Assembly: GCA_003130845.1 (NCBI GenBank)
Contig: QEXW01000080.1
Span: 1-64,000 of the forward strand
DNA from: Anaerolineae bacterium
GTDB taxonomy: Bacteria > Chloroflexota > Anaerolineae > Anaerolineales > Villigracilaceae
DNA: 64,000 nucleotides
Direction of reading: 5' to 3'
Shown here: one piece after another, positions 47,003 through 56,358 of the stretch
Layout: each line of letters starts with the position of its first letter
Position numbering within the stretch: the stretch's first letter is position 1
Notes under the pieces: generated by a model
What the model was told of the DNA's origin: nothing
The model's input: the letters and a program-made list of their open reading frames with translations, nothing else
The model's database searches: none
Position numbers and translations under genes: made by a program

Positions 47003-48403
47003 TTACTGCCTCCCTGGCGGGCCGCCCATCGGGCCGTTGAACGTTGTCGGCGGGTTCAGCACAATCGGGTCGCCTTCTTTCAAATCACCCGCCACCACTT
47101 CGGAAACCGTATCAGAGATAGCGCCCAAGCGGATTTTAACCATCTCTGGCTGGCCATTTTTGAGAACATATACTACGCGCTGACCATCAACCACACGCAC
47201 GGCGCGGTTTGGCACGAGCAGTACATCTTTTACTTCACGCACCAAGATATTGACAGCCGCAGTCATACCAGGGCGAACCAGTTCATCCGCATCGGTCAAT
47301 TCCACCGTGACGGTAAAGTTCACCGCGCCCTGGACCACCAAACCAGCCTGCCCAACTTCAACAACAACACCGTTATACGTTTTGCCCAAAATCGCGTCGA
47401 AACTCAGCGTCACCGGCTGGCCGACTTGCACGCTATTGATGTCAATTTCCGAAACTTGCACATCCACCAACAGGTGCGAAAGGTCATCAATGCGAAAGGC
47501 AACTGTGCCAGGTGTGACCTGGTCCCCCGGTAAAGGCTCAGAGACGGTAATTACGCCATCAAAGGGAGCTCTAATGCGCGCGAGGTTGAGGGTAGCCTGG
47601 GCGGCAGTGATACGCGCTTCGAGGATGGCAACATCCAGCGGGTCGGGGCCGTCTTTCAAGCGTTCCAACTTGCGTTTGGCTTCTTCCAATTGGGCAGCAG
47701 CGACTTCCATAGCGGCTTTGCGCTGAGCAATTTCCTGGTCGTCGGGACGCCCGGTGACGTAGTTTAATTGTGCCACCAATCGGTCAACACGCATTTCTGC
47801 GGCCGTCAGGTTGGCAAGCGCCTGGGCTTTGCGGGCGTCGCCATCGGGCAAGTTCTTTACCGCGTTGTAAACGCGCCGTGCCAGCGCAACCTGTTGGCGC
47901 GCCAGGTCCAATTCTGCTTTGGTGTTCTCAATATACGAATCACTGGCACGGTTAAAGCGCGTGGCTTCGTAACGTGTTTTTGCTTCGTCATACGCCTTTT
48001 GAGCATTGACCACAGCCTGCTCAGCCTGCGCCCGCGCCAGGCTGGAGGTTTGCAAATCTTCCAACGAACGCTGCGCATTGAGCAAGTCACTCTTGGCCAA
48101 GATGATGTTCTGCGCAACCGATGTCATATCGAGAGTGGCAAGTTCATCGCCGGCTTTGACCACATCGCCCGGCTTGACGTTCACTTTCTCAACCGTACCG
48201 TTTGTTTGCCAAAGCAACTGCGCACTTTGGCGCGCACGCACAGTACCGGTTGCTCCCACTTGCGCCAGCAAATCGCCTCGCTCGGCCAAAACAGTCTGGT
48301 ATTCGCTTTGTTCGGCTTGAGCATTTTGGTTGTAATAATAAAATGCCCCTGCGCCCAACGCAGCCACAATCAACACAATCCACAACCAGGTTTTGCCTTT
48401 CAT
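47003..48403 (-). CDS. HlyD/MacA-like adaptor (membrane fusion) protein
   Basis: About 466 residues. An N-terminal signal-anchor ([19 protein letters not shown]) is followed by a biotinyl-lipoyl-like half ([20 protein letters not shown]), a long alpha-hairpin coiled coil (about residues 100-270) and the second half ([20 protein letters not shown]). The beta-barrel and C-terminal domain follow. This is the MacA layout; in a probably single-membrane cell it may stabilise the MacB domain rather than reach an outer membrane. The start at 48403 follows GGAGGT. It is first in the leftward three-gene efflux operon. Confidence 0.9.
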   Translation of the reverse strand: MKGKTWLWIVLIVAALGAGAFYYYNQNAQAEQSEYQTVLAERGDLLAQVGATGTVRARQSAQLLWQTNGTVEKVNVKPGDVVKAGDELATLDMTSVAQNIILAKSDLLNAQRSLEDLQTSSLARAQAEQAVVNAQKAYDEAKTRYEATRFNRASDSYIENTKAELDLARQQVALARRVYNAVKNLPDGDARKAQALANLTAAEMRVDRLVAQLNYVTGRPDDQEIAQRKAAMEVAAAQLEEAKRKLERLKDGPDPLDVAILEARITAAQATLNLARIRAPFDGVITVSEPLPGDQVTPGTVAFRIDDLSHLLVDVQVSEIDINSVQVGQPVTLSFDAILGKTYNGVVVEVGQAGLVVQGAVNFTVTVELTDADELVRPGMTAAVNILVREVKDVLLVPNRAVRVVDGQRVVYVLKNGQPEMVKIRLGAISDTVSEVVAGDLKEGDPIVLNPPTTFNGPMGGPPGRQ

Positions 48404-48719
48404 AGCACCTCCAAATTGCCGCCAGTGTAAAGAGCGAAAACTCTCGAACACTGTCAGATTTTCCTACACCGACCTTACATATGTGCATTGTAGTTTGCAT
48501 GCTTAAACAATGATAGTACTGCAACCATACAGTTTACGGAACTCTAATGTCGCCCAAGCGACACATTAGCCACAACATACGGGCCAGATGCAAATCTGGC
48601 TTTTTGTGATAAATGTCGTCCACTTTGGTGACATAAGTGGCTGTAAGGGAGAGACAGGCTTGATTATCATTAACGGATGAGTCGGGAGGATTATTCGCCC
48701 TGTGGTGAAGGAGCATGAG
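48404..48719. other. 316-nt intergenic region with structured leader upstream of nfnAB
   Basis: No protein gene is supported here. The plus strand shows an imperfect hairpin (CTAATGTCGC / GCGACACATTAG, about 48543-48569), a complete intrinsic terminator (48583-48605), then a second hairpin CCACTT / AAGTGG (about 48622-48642) before the ribosome binding site. Promoters for the leftward efflux operon must also lie here. Confidence 0.55.
48583..48605 (+). terminator. Orphan intrinsic terminator upstream of nfnAB
   Basis: GCCAGAT-GCAA-ATCTGGC-TTTTT on the plus strand. The nearest plus-strand gene before it is crtB, 4 kb away and already terminated, so it must end a small RNA or an attenuated leader. 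Confidence 0.8.
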
Positions 48720-49601
48720 ATGTACGAAATTTTGCACAAACAAGTCCTAAGCGCAACCGTTAAACTAATGGTGGTTCGGGCTCCTTTGGTCGCACGCAAA
48801 GCCAAAGCCGGGCAGTTCGTCATCGTGCGCAATGATGAGCGCGGAGAGCGTATTCCGCTGACCATTGCAGATTTTGACGCTGAACAAGGCACAATTACGA
48901 TTATCTTTCAGGAAGTGGGTAAGTCCACCGCGCAAATGGGACAGTTTCAAGTAGGGGATTGTTTTGCGAACGTCGTTGGCCCCCTAGGGCATCCCACAGA
49001 AATCGAAAACTACGGCAAAGTCGTGATGGTCGGTGGTGGCGTGGGGATTGCGCCTCTCTTTCCCATTACCCGTGCGCTTAAACAAGCAGGCAACCATGTC
49101 ATTTCTATCATCGGCGCACGCAACCGGTCATTACTCTTTTGGGAAGACCGAATGCGCACTTACTCGGATGAATTGATTGTCTGCACCGATGACGGGTCTT
49201 ATGGGCGCAAGGCGCTGGTTACCGAACCACTTAAGGAGATTTTGCAAACACAAGCCGGCATTGCCCGCGTATGGGCGATTGGACCAGCCATCATGATGAA
49301 ATTTGTCGCAGCGGCGACTGAACCTTTCGGCGTGCCGACCATTGTCAGCTTAAATACCATCATGATTGATGGAACCGGCATGTGTGGAGGTTGCCGCGTT
49401 ACCTTTGGCGATGGCGGTTCTCAATTCGTCTGCGTGGATGGGCCAGAGTTTGATGCACACAAAGTAGATTGGAATCTCCTGCTCGAACGAATGTCATTCT
49501 ATCGTGAGCAAGAGCAGCGCGCTTACGAGCAATGGAAACAACACCAATGCCGGTTAGAGCAAGCCGCCCAAACAATCGAAAGGCAGGCAGCGCATGGCTA
49601 A
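48720..49601 (+). CDS. nfnA: NfnA-like FAD/NAD(P)H-binding ferredoxin reductase subunit
   Basis: About 293 residues of the ferredoxin-NADP+ reductase fold. The FAD part contains RIPLTIADFD, the nucleotide part VMVGGGVGIAPLFPITRALK, and a C-terminal 2Fe-2S binding region GTGMCGGCRVTFGDG and FVCVDGPEFDAH. This matches the small subunit of NfnAB (electron-bifurcating NADH-dependent ferredoxin:NADP+ oxidoreductase) and sulfide dehydrogenase-type proteins. AAGGAG 6 nt before 48720 sets the start, although a GTG at 48702 is in frame. It overlaps the partner gene by 8 nt. Confidence 0.85.
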   Translation: MYEILHKQVLSATVKLMVVRAPLVARKAKAGQFVIVRNDERGERIPLTIADFDAEQGTITIIFQEVGKSTAQMGQFQVGDCFANVVGPLGHPTEIENYGKVVMVGGGVGIAPLFPITRALKQAGNHVISIIGARNRSLLFWEDRMRTYSDELIVCTDDGSYGRKALVTEPLKEILQTQAGIARVWAIGPAIMMKFVAAATEPFGVPTIVSLNTIMIDGTGMCGGCRVTFGDGGSQFVCVDGPEFDAHKVDWNLLLERMSFYREQEQRAYEQWKQHQCRLEQAAQTIERQAAHG

Positions 49602-50988
49602 AATCATCCCTACTCGCACACCCATGCGTGAACAAGAGGCACACGTTCGCGCCCGCAACTACGAAGAAGTTACCTATGGCTATAACATCGAAGAAGCCCT
49701 AGCCGAAGCGGCACGCTGCCTAGATTGTGCCAAGCCAACGTGTATGCCGGGCTGCCCGGTCAAAATTGATATTCCCGGCTTCATCCGCCATATCCGTGAG
49801 GGGAACTACCAAGCTGCTGTGGACCTTATCAAGCAGACCAACGCCTTGCCTGCTATCACAGGCCGCGTTTGCCCGCAAGAAACACAGTGCGAAGGCGTGT
49901 GCGTGCTGACGAAGAAATACGAACCGGTTGCAATTGGCCGACTGGAACGCTTTGTGGCCGATTGGGAAGCCCAACAAGGGCCGCCGCCCCTGCCCGAATT
50001 ACCTCCCCCCAGCGGCAAAAAAGTGGCCGTGGCCGGTTCAGGGCCGGCAGGCTTGACCGTAGCCGCCGACCTGGCGCGCATGGGACACAAAGTGACCATC
50101 TTTGAGGCGCTGCACGAAGCCGGCGGAGTGCTGGTGTATGGCATTCCAGAGTTTCGTTTACCCAAAGCAATCGTCAAGCGCGAGGTAGATTACGTCCGTG
50201 CGCTGGGGGTCGAAATTGTTACCGACTTCATCGTCGGAAACACGGCCACGGTGGACGAACTTCTCCAAGAGTATGACGCGGTCTTTTTAGGGGTAGGCGC
50301 CGGTTTGCCCTGGTTTTTGGGCATTCCCGGCGAAAACTTGGGCGGCGTGTATTCGGCAAACGAATATCTCACCCGCGCCAACCTGATGCGTGCCTACCGT
50401 TTCCCCGAATACGATACGCCTATCGCCATGGGCGAACGCGTGGTAACGATTGGAGGCGGCAACACTGCGATGGATGCAGCCCGCACCGCCTTGCGCCTAG
50501 GAGCCAAAGAGTCTATCATCGTCTACCGTCGCTCACGCGCCGAAATGCCTGCCCGCCAGGAGGAAATTCATCATGCCGAACAAGAAGGGGTGCAATTTTA
50601 TTTCTTGACGACACCGGTGGCCTTTCATGGACAGAACGGCCGCGTGACCTCGTTAGAATGCTTAAAAAACGAATTGGGTGAGCCGGATGCTTCCGGTCGC
50701 CGCCGCCCGGTTCCTGTGCCGAACTCTAATTTTCACATCGAAGCCGATGTGATGGTGATTGCCATCGGGCAAAGCCCAAGCCCAATCATCGCCAAGACCA
50801 CCCCTGAACTTGCTACCGCGCGCAACGGCACAGTGGTGGTGGACCCCAAGACGATGAAGACTTCCAAGCGGGGTGTTTTTGCCGGCGGCGATATTATCAC
50901 CGGTGGTGCAACCGTCATCTTGGCGATGGGACAAGCCAAAACCGCCGCGCTCGCCATTGACGAATACCTGCGCACAGGCACATGGTAG
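49594..50988 (+). CDS. nfnB: NfnB/GltD-like NADPH-dependent flavoprotein subunit
   Basis: 464 residues. The N-terminal domain carries two 4Fe-4S clusters (CLDCAKPTCMPGCPV and GRVCPQETQCEGVC). Then come an FAD motif VAVAGSGPAGLTVAADLARMGH and an NADP motif VVTIGGGNTAMDAARTALRLG, ending with GVFAGGDIITGGATVILAMG. It belongs to the glutamate synthase small subunit / NfnB group. The upstream NfnA-like gene and the absence of a glutamate synthase large subunit favour a transhydrogenase linking ferredoxin, NADH and NADPH. Electron bifurcation itself is inferred from the family. Confidence 0.88.
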   Translation: MAKIIPTRTPMREQEAHVRARNYEEVTYGYNIEEALAEAARCLDCAKPTCMPGCPVKIDIPGFIRHIREGNYQAAVDLIKQTNALPAITGRVCPQETQCEGVCVLTKKYEPVAIGRLERFVADWEAQQGPPPLPELPPPSGKKVAVAGSGPAGLTVAADLARMGHKVTIFEALHEAGGVLVYGIPEFRLPKAIVKREVDYVRALGVEIVTDFIVGNTATVDELLQEYDAVFLGVGAGLPWFLGIPGENLGGVYSANEYLTRANLMRAYRFPEYDTPIAMGERVVTIGGGNTAMDAARTALRLGAKESIIVYRRSRAEMPARQEEIHHAEQEGVQFYFLTTPVAFHGQNGRVTSLECLKNELGEPDASGRRRPVPVPNSNFHIEADVMVIAIGQSPSPIIAKTTPELATARNGTVVVDPKTMKTSKRGVFAGGDIITGGATVILAMGQAKTAALAIDEYLRTGTW

Positions 50989-51059
50989 CCTAGACCACAA
51001 GGGTTATACGTAGTCATAGCCAGCCCATCGAGCAAGTGCATTCAAACATAAACTGCCCT

Positions 51060-51087
51060 TTGCCAGGAGAGACAATCCGGCTACAAT
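51060..51087 (+). promoter_or_regulatory. Promoter of the chromate transporter genes
   Basis: TTGCCA (51060-51065), 16-nt spacer, TACAAT (51082-51087), each one mismatch from consensus. The -10 box ends 10 nt before the ATG, leaving a leader of only a few nucleotides. Confidence 0.65.
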
Positions 51088-51097
51088 ACCGCAACTT

Positions 51098-51613
51098 ATG
51101 GCCGATTTGCTTCTCCTGTTTTGGACTTTTCTGAAAGTCAATCTGCTCAGCACATCCGGGCCGGCGTCGGTTGGGTTATTACATAGTGAAACCGTCGGTC
51201 ACTTCATCACCGAGAGCCAGTTTGTGCAAGCGGTGGGATTTTCTGCCGTTTTACCGGGGAGTGATGCGCTTCAATTGGCAATGTATATTGGTTATGCAGC
51301 AGCAGGCATTCCAGGCGGGTTTGTTGCCATGCTCGGCTCCATTCTGCCACCTACTGTGCTTATTTTCGGCGTGGTGGCCATCCTGCATCGCTTACGGCGC
51401 GAAGCGTGGGTCGGACGCTTCGTAGAAGGCTTAACACCCGCCATCGCCGTTCTCATGTTCTTCACCGCCTGGAAAATCTTTGAAAAAGGCGGAGAAACCG
51501 GCCTCTTCGGTTGGGGAATAGCGCTTATCAGCCTGCTGGTCATGGCGCGTGATTTCCCCGCACGGATTGTCGTGCTGGTTGCCGGCATTTTGGGAGTGCT
51601 CTTCTTACGATGA
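51098..51613 (+). CDS. Chromate transporter (CHR family), first half-size subunit
   Basis: A 171-residue membrane protein with the CHR domain: FLKVNLLSTSGPASVGLLH, the QFVQAVGFSAVLPGSDAL segment and YAAAGIPGGFVAMLGSILPPT. Full-length ChrA has two such domains; short-chain CHR proteins occur as adjacent pairs and work as heterodimers. It overlaps its partner by 4 nt. The substrate may be chromate or another oxyanion. Confidence 0.88.
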   Translation: MADLLLLFWTFLKVNLLSTSGPASVGLLHSETVGHFITESQFVQAVGFSAVLPGSDALQLAMYIGYAAAGIPGGFVAMLGSILPPTVLIFGVVAILHRLRREAWVGRFVEGLTPAIAVLMFFTAWKIFEKGGETGLFGWGIALISLLVMARDFPARIVVLVAGILGVLFLR

Positions 51614-52146
51614 CTCACAGTCAATTTGCCACCTGGTTTAAGTTGTTCTGGATGTTTCTCAAGGTGAATCTGCTCTCACCTTCTGGACCCGCTTCCATCG
51701 GTTTGTTATACGATGAAGCGGCAGGGAAACTAATGAGCGAAGAACGCTTTGTAGAAGCAGTCGGATTCTCTAATGTCCTACCAGGCAGTGAAGCGCTGAA
51801 ACTGGCGATGTTCATCGGTCACGCAGCGGCAGGCGTTCCCGGTGTGTTAGCCGCCTTGCTGGGTGCCATTTTGCCGCCAACCTTAATGATGCTGGTGGTC
51901 GCGGCCATCTTACAACGCTTTCAGCATGAAGATTGGCTAGGACGCTTTGTCGGTGGAATGAGCCCGGCTGTCGCCGCGCTCATGGTGTTGGTGGGCTGGG
52001 AACTCTTTCGCGCCGGTACGGGCAAAAAAATCAAACTGCGCACATTGCTCATCGCCGCGCTATCTGCTGCGGCTTTGTGGATGCAAATCCCTGCCCCCTT
52101 TGTGTTGGTCGGCGCCGGTATTTTGGGAGTAATCTTGTTCCGATGA
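51610..52146 (+). CDS. Chromate transporter (CHR family), second half-size subunit
   Basis: A 178-residue paralogue of the preceding gene, with FLKVNLLSPSGPASIGLLY, EAVGFSNVLPGSEALKLAMF and HAAAGVPGVLAALLGAILPPT. The pair probably inserts in opposite orientations to form one transporter. ATGA overlaps on both sides couple it to the first CHR gene and to the universal stress protein gene. Confidence 0.9.
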   Translation: MTHSQFATWFKLFWMFLKVNLLSPSGPASIGLLYDEAAGKLMSEERFVEAVGFSNVLPGSEALKLAMFIGHAAAGVPGVLAALLGAILPPTLMMLVVAAILQRFQHEDWLGRFVGGMSPAVAALMVLVGWELFRAGTGKKIKLRTLLIAALSAAALWMQIPAPFVLVGAGILGVILFR

Positions 52147-53003
52147 AATCACTGTATGTTTTTACGAATGGCAATGAAAGCACCTGGCCTTGTATCGAAT
52201 TTTCGGTCTGGATGTCAGCTCATTATCAGCGTCCACTCACTCTAATTGGTATCCTCGAACAGCCTGGTGAGAACGATGCCCTAGAAGACCTGTTTAGTCG
52301 TGCCGTCACGTTATTCCAAGCAAGCAAAGTGAACTATTCTTTGCAACTAGAAAGTGGCCACGCTGAAGATGTCATCCCCCGTAAAACCGCAGAACCAGGC
52401 GCGGAAATGAGCATCATTGGGCCATTGGGAAGACCCCCCTTGCGCCGCTTGCTCGCCGGACCATCCTTCCGGCATATCCTAGCGCGCGTCGAAAAGCCTT
52501 TAGTATACGTCCCGGCCGTCAAACTGCCCATTCAAAAAATGCTCGTCTGCCTGGGCGGCCTGGGGTATGGCCTAACAGCAGAACATTTGGGCGTTCAACT
52601 TGCGCGCGCCTTTGGAGCTTCTCTCACGCTCTTGACAGTTGTGCCACCGATAGACCTAGAATATCCCGAAGCACGCGCTATTCGCCAAAACTGGCAAAAA
52701 CTGGCCGATACCGACACGCTCCCCGGACGAACCCTGCGCCAAGCGCTTCAAAATGCGCGCCAGGCAGGCGTAGAAGCACGGGTAGTTACTCGACAGGGAG
52801 ATACTGTCGAAGAAATTCGTGCAGAATTACGCAGCGGTGGTTACCAAATGCTGTGCATGGGGTCACCCTATAGTGCGCGCAGCCTGCGACAATTAGCCAC
52901 ACCCAATGTCACTGCCGAAGTAGCCGAAAACATCACCTGCCCGGTGCTAACAGCACGCTTTACGTCCACTCTCAACGCAGACAGCCAGCAACCAGCCGGG
53001 TAA
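52143..53003 (+). CDS. Tandem universal stress protein-like protein
   Basis: 286 residues made of two USP-like halves. The second half has KMLVCLGGLGYGLTAEHLGVQLARAFGASLTLLTVV and ends with the nucleotide-binding style segment GSPYSARSLRQLATPNVTAEVAENITCPVL. The first half is more degenerate (SIIGPLGRPPLRRLLAGPSFRHIL). The start at 52143 overlaps the stop of the chromate transporter by 4 nt; an upstream in-frame extension to 51933 lies wholly within that gene and is rejected. It probably adjusts or reports stress alongside the oxyanion transporter, by inference from coupling. Confidence 0.82.
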   Translation: MKSLYVFTNGNESTWPCIEFSVWMSAHYQRPLTLIGILEQPGENDALEDLFSRAVTLFQASKVNYSLQLESGHAEDVIPRKTAEPGAEMSIIGPLGRPPLRRLLAGPSFRHILARVEKPLVYVPAVKLPIQKMLVCLGGLGYGLTAEHLGVQLARAFGASLTLLTVVPPIDLEYPEARAIRQNWQKLADTDTLPGRTLRQALQNARQAGVEARVVTRQGDTVEEIRAELRSGGYQMLCMGSPYSARSLRQLATPNVTAEVAENITCPVLTARFTSTLNADSQQPAG

Positions 53004-53012
53004 AATTGCGCT

Positions 53013-54203
53013 ATGCCACGAAAAATATTGTTTTTCTCCCTGTTCTTGGTCTTCTTGAGCGGCTGCGTTGCCCCGGCAAGTGCAAACCCGCCCGTCCCAA
53101 CCGTGGATGTCAACGCTGCCAGTACCCAGGCGGTCGCCACCGTCTATGCCGCCGCTTCGCAAACTGCCCAGGCTGCCCGCCCGACAGAAACGCCCACCCC
53201 CCTCCCCACCAACACACCCAACCCACATCGCACACCACCCGCCTTGCCGAGCGCTTTCAGCACCGAATTGCTCAATCCGCTAGACCAGCCGCGCACGTAC
53301 CTGACCGACACCTGCCAATACCTGCGCGCCAAATGGGACCCCAACAACGCCGCGCCCGGCACCGTTTTAATGCCTATCATGTTTCACGGCATTGCTAAAG
53401 GGGAAGTCAACCCTGAAAGCGGTGTGTATCACGATATGACCATGGACGAATTTCACCGCCTGATGAAAGATTTGAAAGAACAGGGCTTCGAGGCCATTAC
53501 CATGCAACAGGCAGCAGAGTTTCTCTATCGCAACGCCAATATCCCTAAGCGCTCTGTCTTGTTGATTGTAGATGACCGCAAATTTCGCCAAAGCTTCGAC
53601 GACACCTTTTACGAATACTACCAGCAATGGGGTTGGAAGGTGGTGAACTCGTATATTACCTTGGATGAGCGCCCTGATTTGTGGCAACAAAACGCCGAGT
53701 TAGAAGCCGAGGGCTGGGTAGACCATCAAGCACACGGTTACGTCCATAACATCAACATCACTGCCGGCGTCAGCGAAGAGTATATGCGCCAAGAACTGAG
53801 CAAGCCATTTGAGATGTTTCAGAAATATTTTGGCAAAACGCCGATTGCTTATATCTGGCCAGGCGGCAGTTTCACCCGACGCGCGGTTGAACTGGCCCGT
53901 GAATATGGCTACCAGATGGGATTCACCGTCAACCCACGCGGGCCAATCATGTTCAACTGGGTACCACAAGCCGAACAAAGCGACCCAGCGCGTCCATCCT
54001 ATCTACCTGAAGTACCGGCTGGCGATCCGCTGATGACCTTACCCCGCTATTGGTCGCCCGATGCCCGCAATCATATTGATACGGTCCGCCGCATTGGAGC
54101 ACAAGCCGCCGTCTATGCAGAAAGTGTACGGGCGACAGAAATCGAATACTATGACGTAGTTTGCGCAGCTACCTACGGCCCCTTACCGGTGGTTGGCCCC
54201 TAA
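53013..54203 (+). CDS. Polysaccharide deacetylase family lipoprotein
   Basis: 396 residues. The N-terminus MPRKILFFSLFLVFLSGC ends in a lipobox Cys (position 18); a Thr/Pro-rich stalk (TETPTPLPTNTPNPH) follows. The NodB-like domain has IMFHGIAKG, LLIVDDRKFRQSFDDTFYEYY, DHQAHGYVHN and AYIWPGGSFT, corresponding to the catalytic D/H-x-H metal site. It would deacetylate an extracellular glycan. TAAAAT at 53001-53006 lies 6 nt before the ATG without a Shine-Dalgarno sequence, so it may have its own leaderless transcript. Confidence 0.85.
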   Translation: MPRKILFFSLFLVFLSGCVAPASANPPVPTVDVNAASTQAVATVYAAASQTAQAARPTETPTPLPTNTPNPHRTPPALPSAFSTELLNPLDQPRTYLTDTCQYLRAKWDPNNAAPGTVLMPIMFHGIAKGEVNPESGVYHDMTMDEFHRLMKDLKEQGFEAITMQQAAEFLYRNANIPKRSVLLIVDDRKFRQSFDDTFYEYYQQWGWKVVNSYITLDERPDLWQQNAELEAEGWVDHQAHGYVHNINITAGVSEEYMRQELSKPFEMFQKYFGKTPIAYIWPGGSFTRRAVELAREYGYQMGFTVNPRGPIMFNWVPQAEQSDPARPSYLPEVPAGDPLMTLPRYWSPDARNHIDTVRRIGAQAAVYAESVRATEIEYYDVVCAATYGPLPVVGP

Positions 54204-54294
54204 GACCGGCCTTGCCAAGTAGGCACCAGCCAACGCCATGTTTATATCTTTTGCCCAACATCTCTATTCTCGTCTGACCAAAACACTCCACGCC

Positions 54295-54642
54295 ATGAAC
54301 CCTACGTGTATCTTTTGCAAAATTGCCACCGGCCAAGCCAAGGCCACTCTCTTGCATCAAGATGACCTGGTAACCGCCTTCCGGGATATTCACCCTGTCG
54401 CCCCCACGCACATTTTGGTCATCCCCAACCGTCACATCGAATCGGTCAACTTTGTCACCCCCCAAGATGAGCCGGTGTTGGGACGGCTGTTTACCGTTGC
54501 GCGCCACCTGGCAGAGCAAGAAGGAATAGCCCACAGCGGGTACCGCATCATCGTCAACACCAATGCCGATGGCGGACAAACCGTCTTCCACCTGCACATG
54601 CACGTTATTGGGGGGCAACGCATGCGATACCCGATGGGCTGA
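54295..54642 (+). CDS. HIT family nucleotide-binding hydrolase
   Basis: About 115 residues of the HINT/HIT group. The histidine triad is HLHMHVIGG, with [10 protein letters not shown] at the N-terminus providing zinc-binding-type cysteines and [10 protein letters not shown] in the middle. It hydrolyses nucleoside phosphoramidates or related conjugates. The start at 54295 ([10 protein letters not shown]) is the family start; an upstream ATG at 54238 would add 19 uncharacteristic residues. Confidence 0.93.
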   Translation: MNPTCIFCKIATGQAKATLLHQDDLVTAFRDIHPVAPTHILVIPNRHIESVNFVTPQDEPVLGRLFTVARHLAEQEGIAHSGYRIIVNTNADGGQTVFHLHMHVIGGQRMRYPMG

Positions 54643-54694
54643 ACATGGTAAAAGGACATCGCCGGTCACTTGTTCCTAAAAATCGGTACAAAAA

Positions 54695-56332
54695 ATGAAC
54701 AGTATTGAACGTCAAACCCGTTGGAAACAACAGAAAGCCATCACCGCAGAAAAACTGGCTTTAGCCCGCATTGTTTTAGATGAAATCATTAACGGCGCCG
54801 AACCAATCGAAGCCTTACGCGATAACCCCCTGCCGGGTGGCGGTGTGCTGACCAAGGCGGCGTTGGTAGCGGCCTACCATGAGATGACCACGCGCGGCGA
54901 ACTCACGCCTGACCCCGCACTGCTAGCACGAATCCGCATGAAGCCGGTGCGCACCCTTTCGGGGGTGACCACCGTCACGGTACTTACCAAGCCATACCCC
55001 TGTCCAGGCAAATGCATCTTCTGCCCAACCGATGTGCGCATGCCTAAAAGTTATTTGCCGGATGAACCCGGCGCCATGCGCGCGCTAGAACACGACTTTG
55101 ACCCTTACCGGCAGGTACGGGCGCGCATCGAAGCGCTGGAAGCGCTTGGACACCCCACAGATAAAATCGAACTGCTGATTTTGGGCGGCACGTGGAGCGC
55201 CTACCGGCGAGATTATCAGGAATGGTTTGTCAAACGCTGCTTTGACGCCATGAATGTCACGTCGGTGGAAAGCAGCGAGGGGCAAGGAGAGCGCTGCGCT
55301 CCTGGAGAACTGATTGCCGCACAAGCCTTAAACGAAACCGCGCCACACCGCAATGTAGGCTTGGTGATTGAAACCCGTCCTGACGAAATTACGCCAAATG
55401 AACTCACTTGGTTGCGATATTTGGGTGTAACCAAAGTGCAAATGGGAGCGCAAAGCCTAGATGACCGCATTTTGGAAATAAACAAACGCGGTCATACCGC
55501 TGCCGAGACCTTGCGCGCCACCGCACTATTACGCGCTGCCGGGTTCAAAATCGTTCTGCATTGGATGCCCAATCTACATGGCGCCACCTTGCAAAGCGAC
55601 CGCGTTGATTTCAGCCGCCTATGGCAAGGGTACTGCCCAGATGAGATTAAAATTTACCCCAATCAATTACTAGCAAACGCTGAATTGTACGAAGTCTGGA
55701 AACGCGGCGAATATCACCCCTACAGCACCGAAGAATTAATTGACTTGATTGCAGACCTGAAGCCCACCGTGCCGCGCTATTGCCGTATCAACCGCGTCAT
55801 TCGGGATATTCCATCCACAAATGTTGTCGAAGGCAACAAACGCACTTCGCTGCGGCAAGATGTGCATGAGGAAATGAAGCAACGTGGAACACGCTGTAAC
55901 TGCATTCGCTGCCGCGAAGTGCGCGGTACGCAAATTGATAGTTCCACCCTGCGCCTGGACGACCTCGTCTATTCAGCCGCACACGCCGAAGAGCATTTTC
56001 TCTCATTTGTCACCCCCGATGACCGCATTGCGGGGTTTTTGCGCCTTTCGCTGCCCAACACAAACTCACCGGATGTAGGCATGCGCGACCTGCAAGGTGC
56101 AGCGCTCATCCGCGAGGTGCATGTGTACGGGCAATCCTTGCCGGTCGGTGCCGAAGGAAACGGGGCCGCGCAACACATCGGGCTCGGAACACGCCTCTTG
56201 CAACACGCCGAGCAGATTGCTCGCGCGCACGGGTTTCAACGCATAGCGGTCATTGCCGCCGTTGGCACACGCCAATATTACCTCGAGCGAGGCTTTTCAC
56301 GCGGAGAGTTGTACTTGGTCAAAGAACTGTAA
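54695..56332 (+). CDS. elp3: Elp3-type radical SAM/GNAT tRNA uridine-34 modification enzyme
   Basis: 545 residues. The radical SAM cluster motif is PYPCPGKCIFCP (C-x3-C-x2-C), followed by PKSYLPDEPGAMRAL, LLILGGTWSAYRRDYQEWF and the zinc-type NCIRCREV. The C-terminal GNAT domain has LIREVHVYGQSLPVG and GLGTRLLQHAEQIARAHG. This is the full Elp3 layout; bacterial forms occur in Chloroflexota and act alone, without the other Elongator subunits. It installs a carboxymethyl-type group on uridine 34 of tRNAs using acetyl-CoA and SAM. No partner gene is adjacent. Confidence 0.95.
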   Translation: MNSIERQTRWKQQKAITAEKLALARIVLDEIINGAEPIEALRDNPLPGGGVLTKAALVAAYHEMTTRGELTPDPALLARIRMKPVRTLSGVTTVTVLTKPYPCPGKCIFCPTDVRMPKSYLPDEPGAMRALEHDFDPYRQVRARIEALEALGHPTDKIELLILGGTWSAYRRDYQEWFVKRCFDAMNVTSVESSEGQGERCAPGELIAAQALNETAPHRNVGLVIETRPDEITPNELTWLRYLGVTKVQMGAQSLDDRILEINKRGHTAAETLRATALLRAAGFKIVLHWMPNLHGATLQSDRVDFSRLWQGYCPDEIKIYPNQLLANAELYEVWKRGEYHPYSTEELIDLIADLKPTVPRYCRINRVIRDIPSTNVVEGNKRTSLRQDVHEEMKQRGTRCNCIRCREVRGTQIDSSTLRLDDLVYSAAHAEEHFLSFVTPDDRIAGFLRLSLPNTNSPDVGMRDLQGAALIREVHVYGQSLPVGAEGNGAAQHIGLGTRLLQHAEQIARAHGFQRIAVIAAVGTRQYYLERGFSRGELYLVKEL

Positions 56333-56358
56333 CCGCCAGAGAAAAACGCCCCCCACGA

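Noticed and set aside
48720-50988. Glutamate synthase
   Set aside because: No large amidotransferase subunit is present and the upstream gene is an NfnA-like reductase.
51933-52142. Longer N-terminus for the universal stress protein
   Set aside because: It lies inside the chromate transporter gene in another frame, and the ATGA overlap at 52143 gives the proper start.
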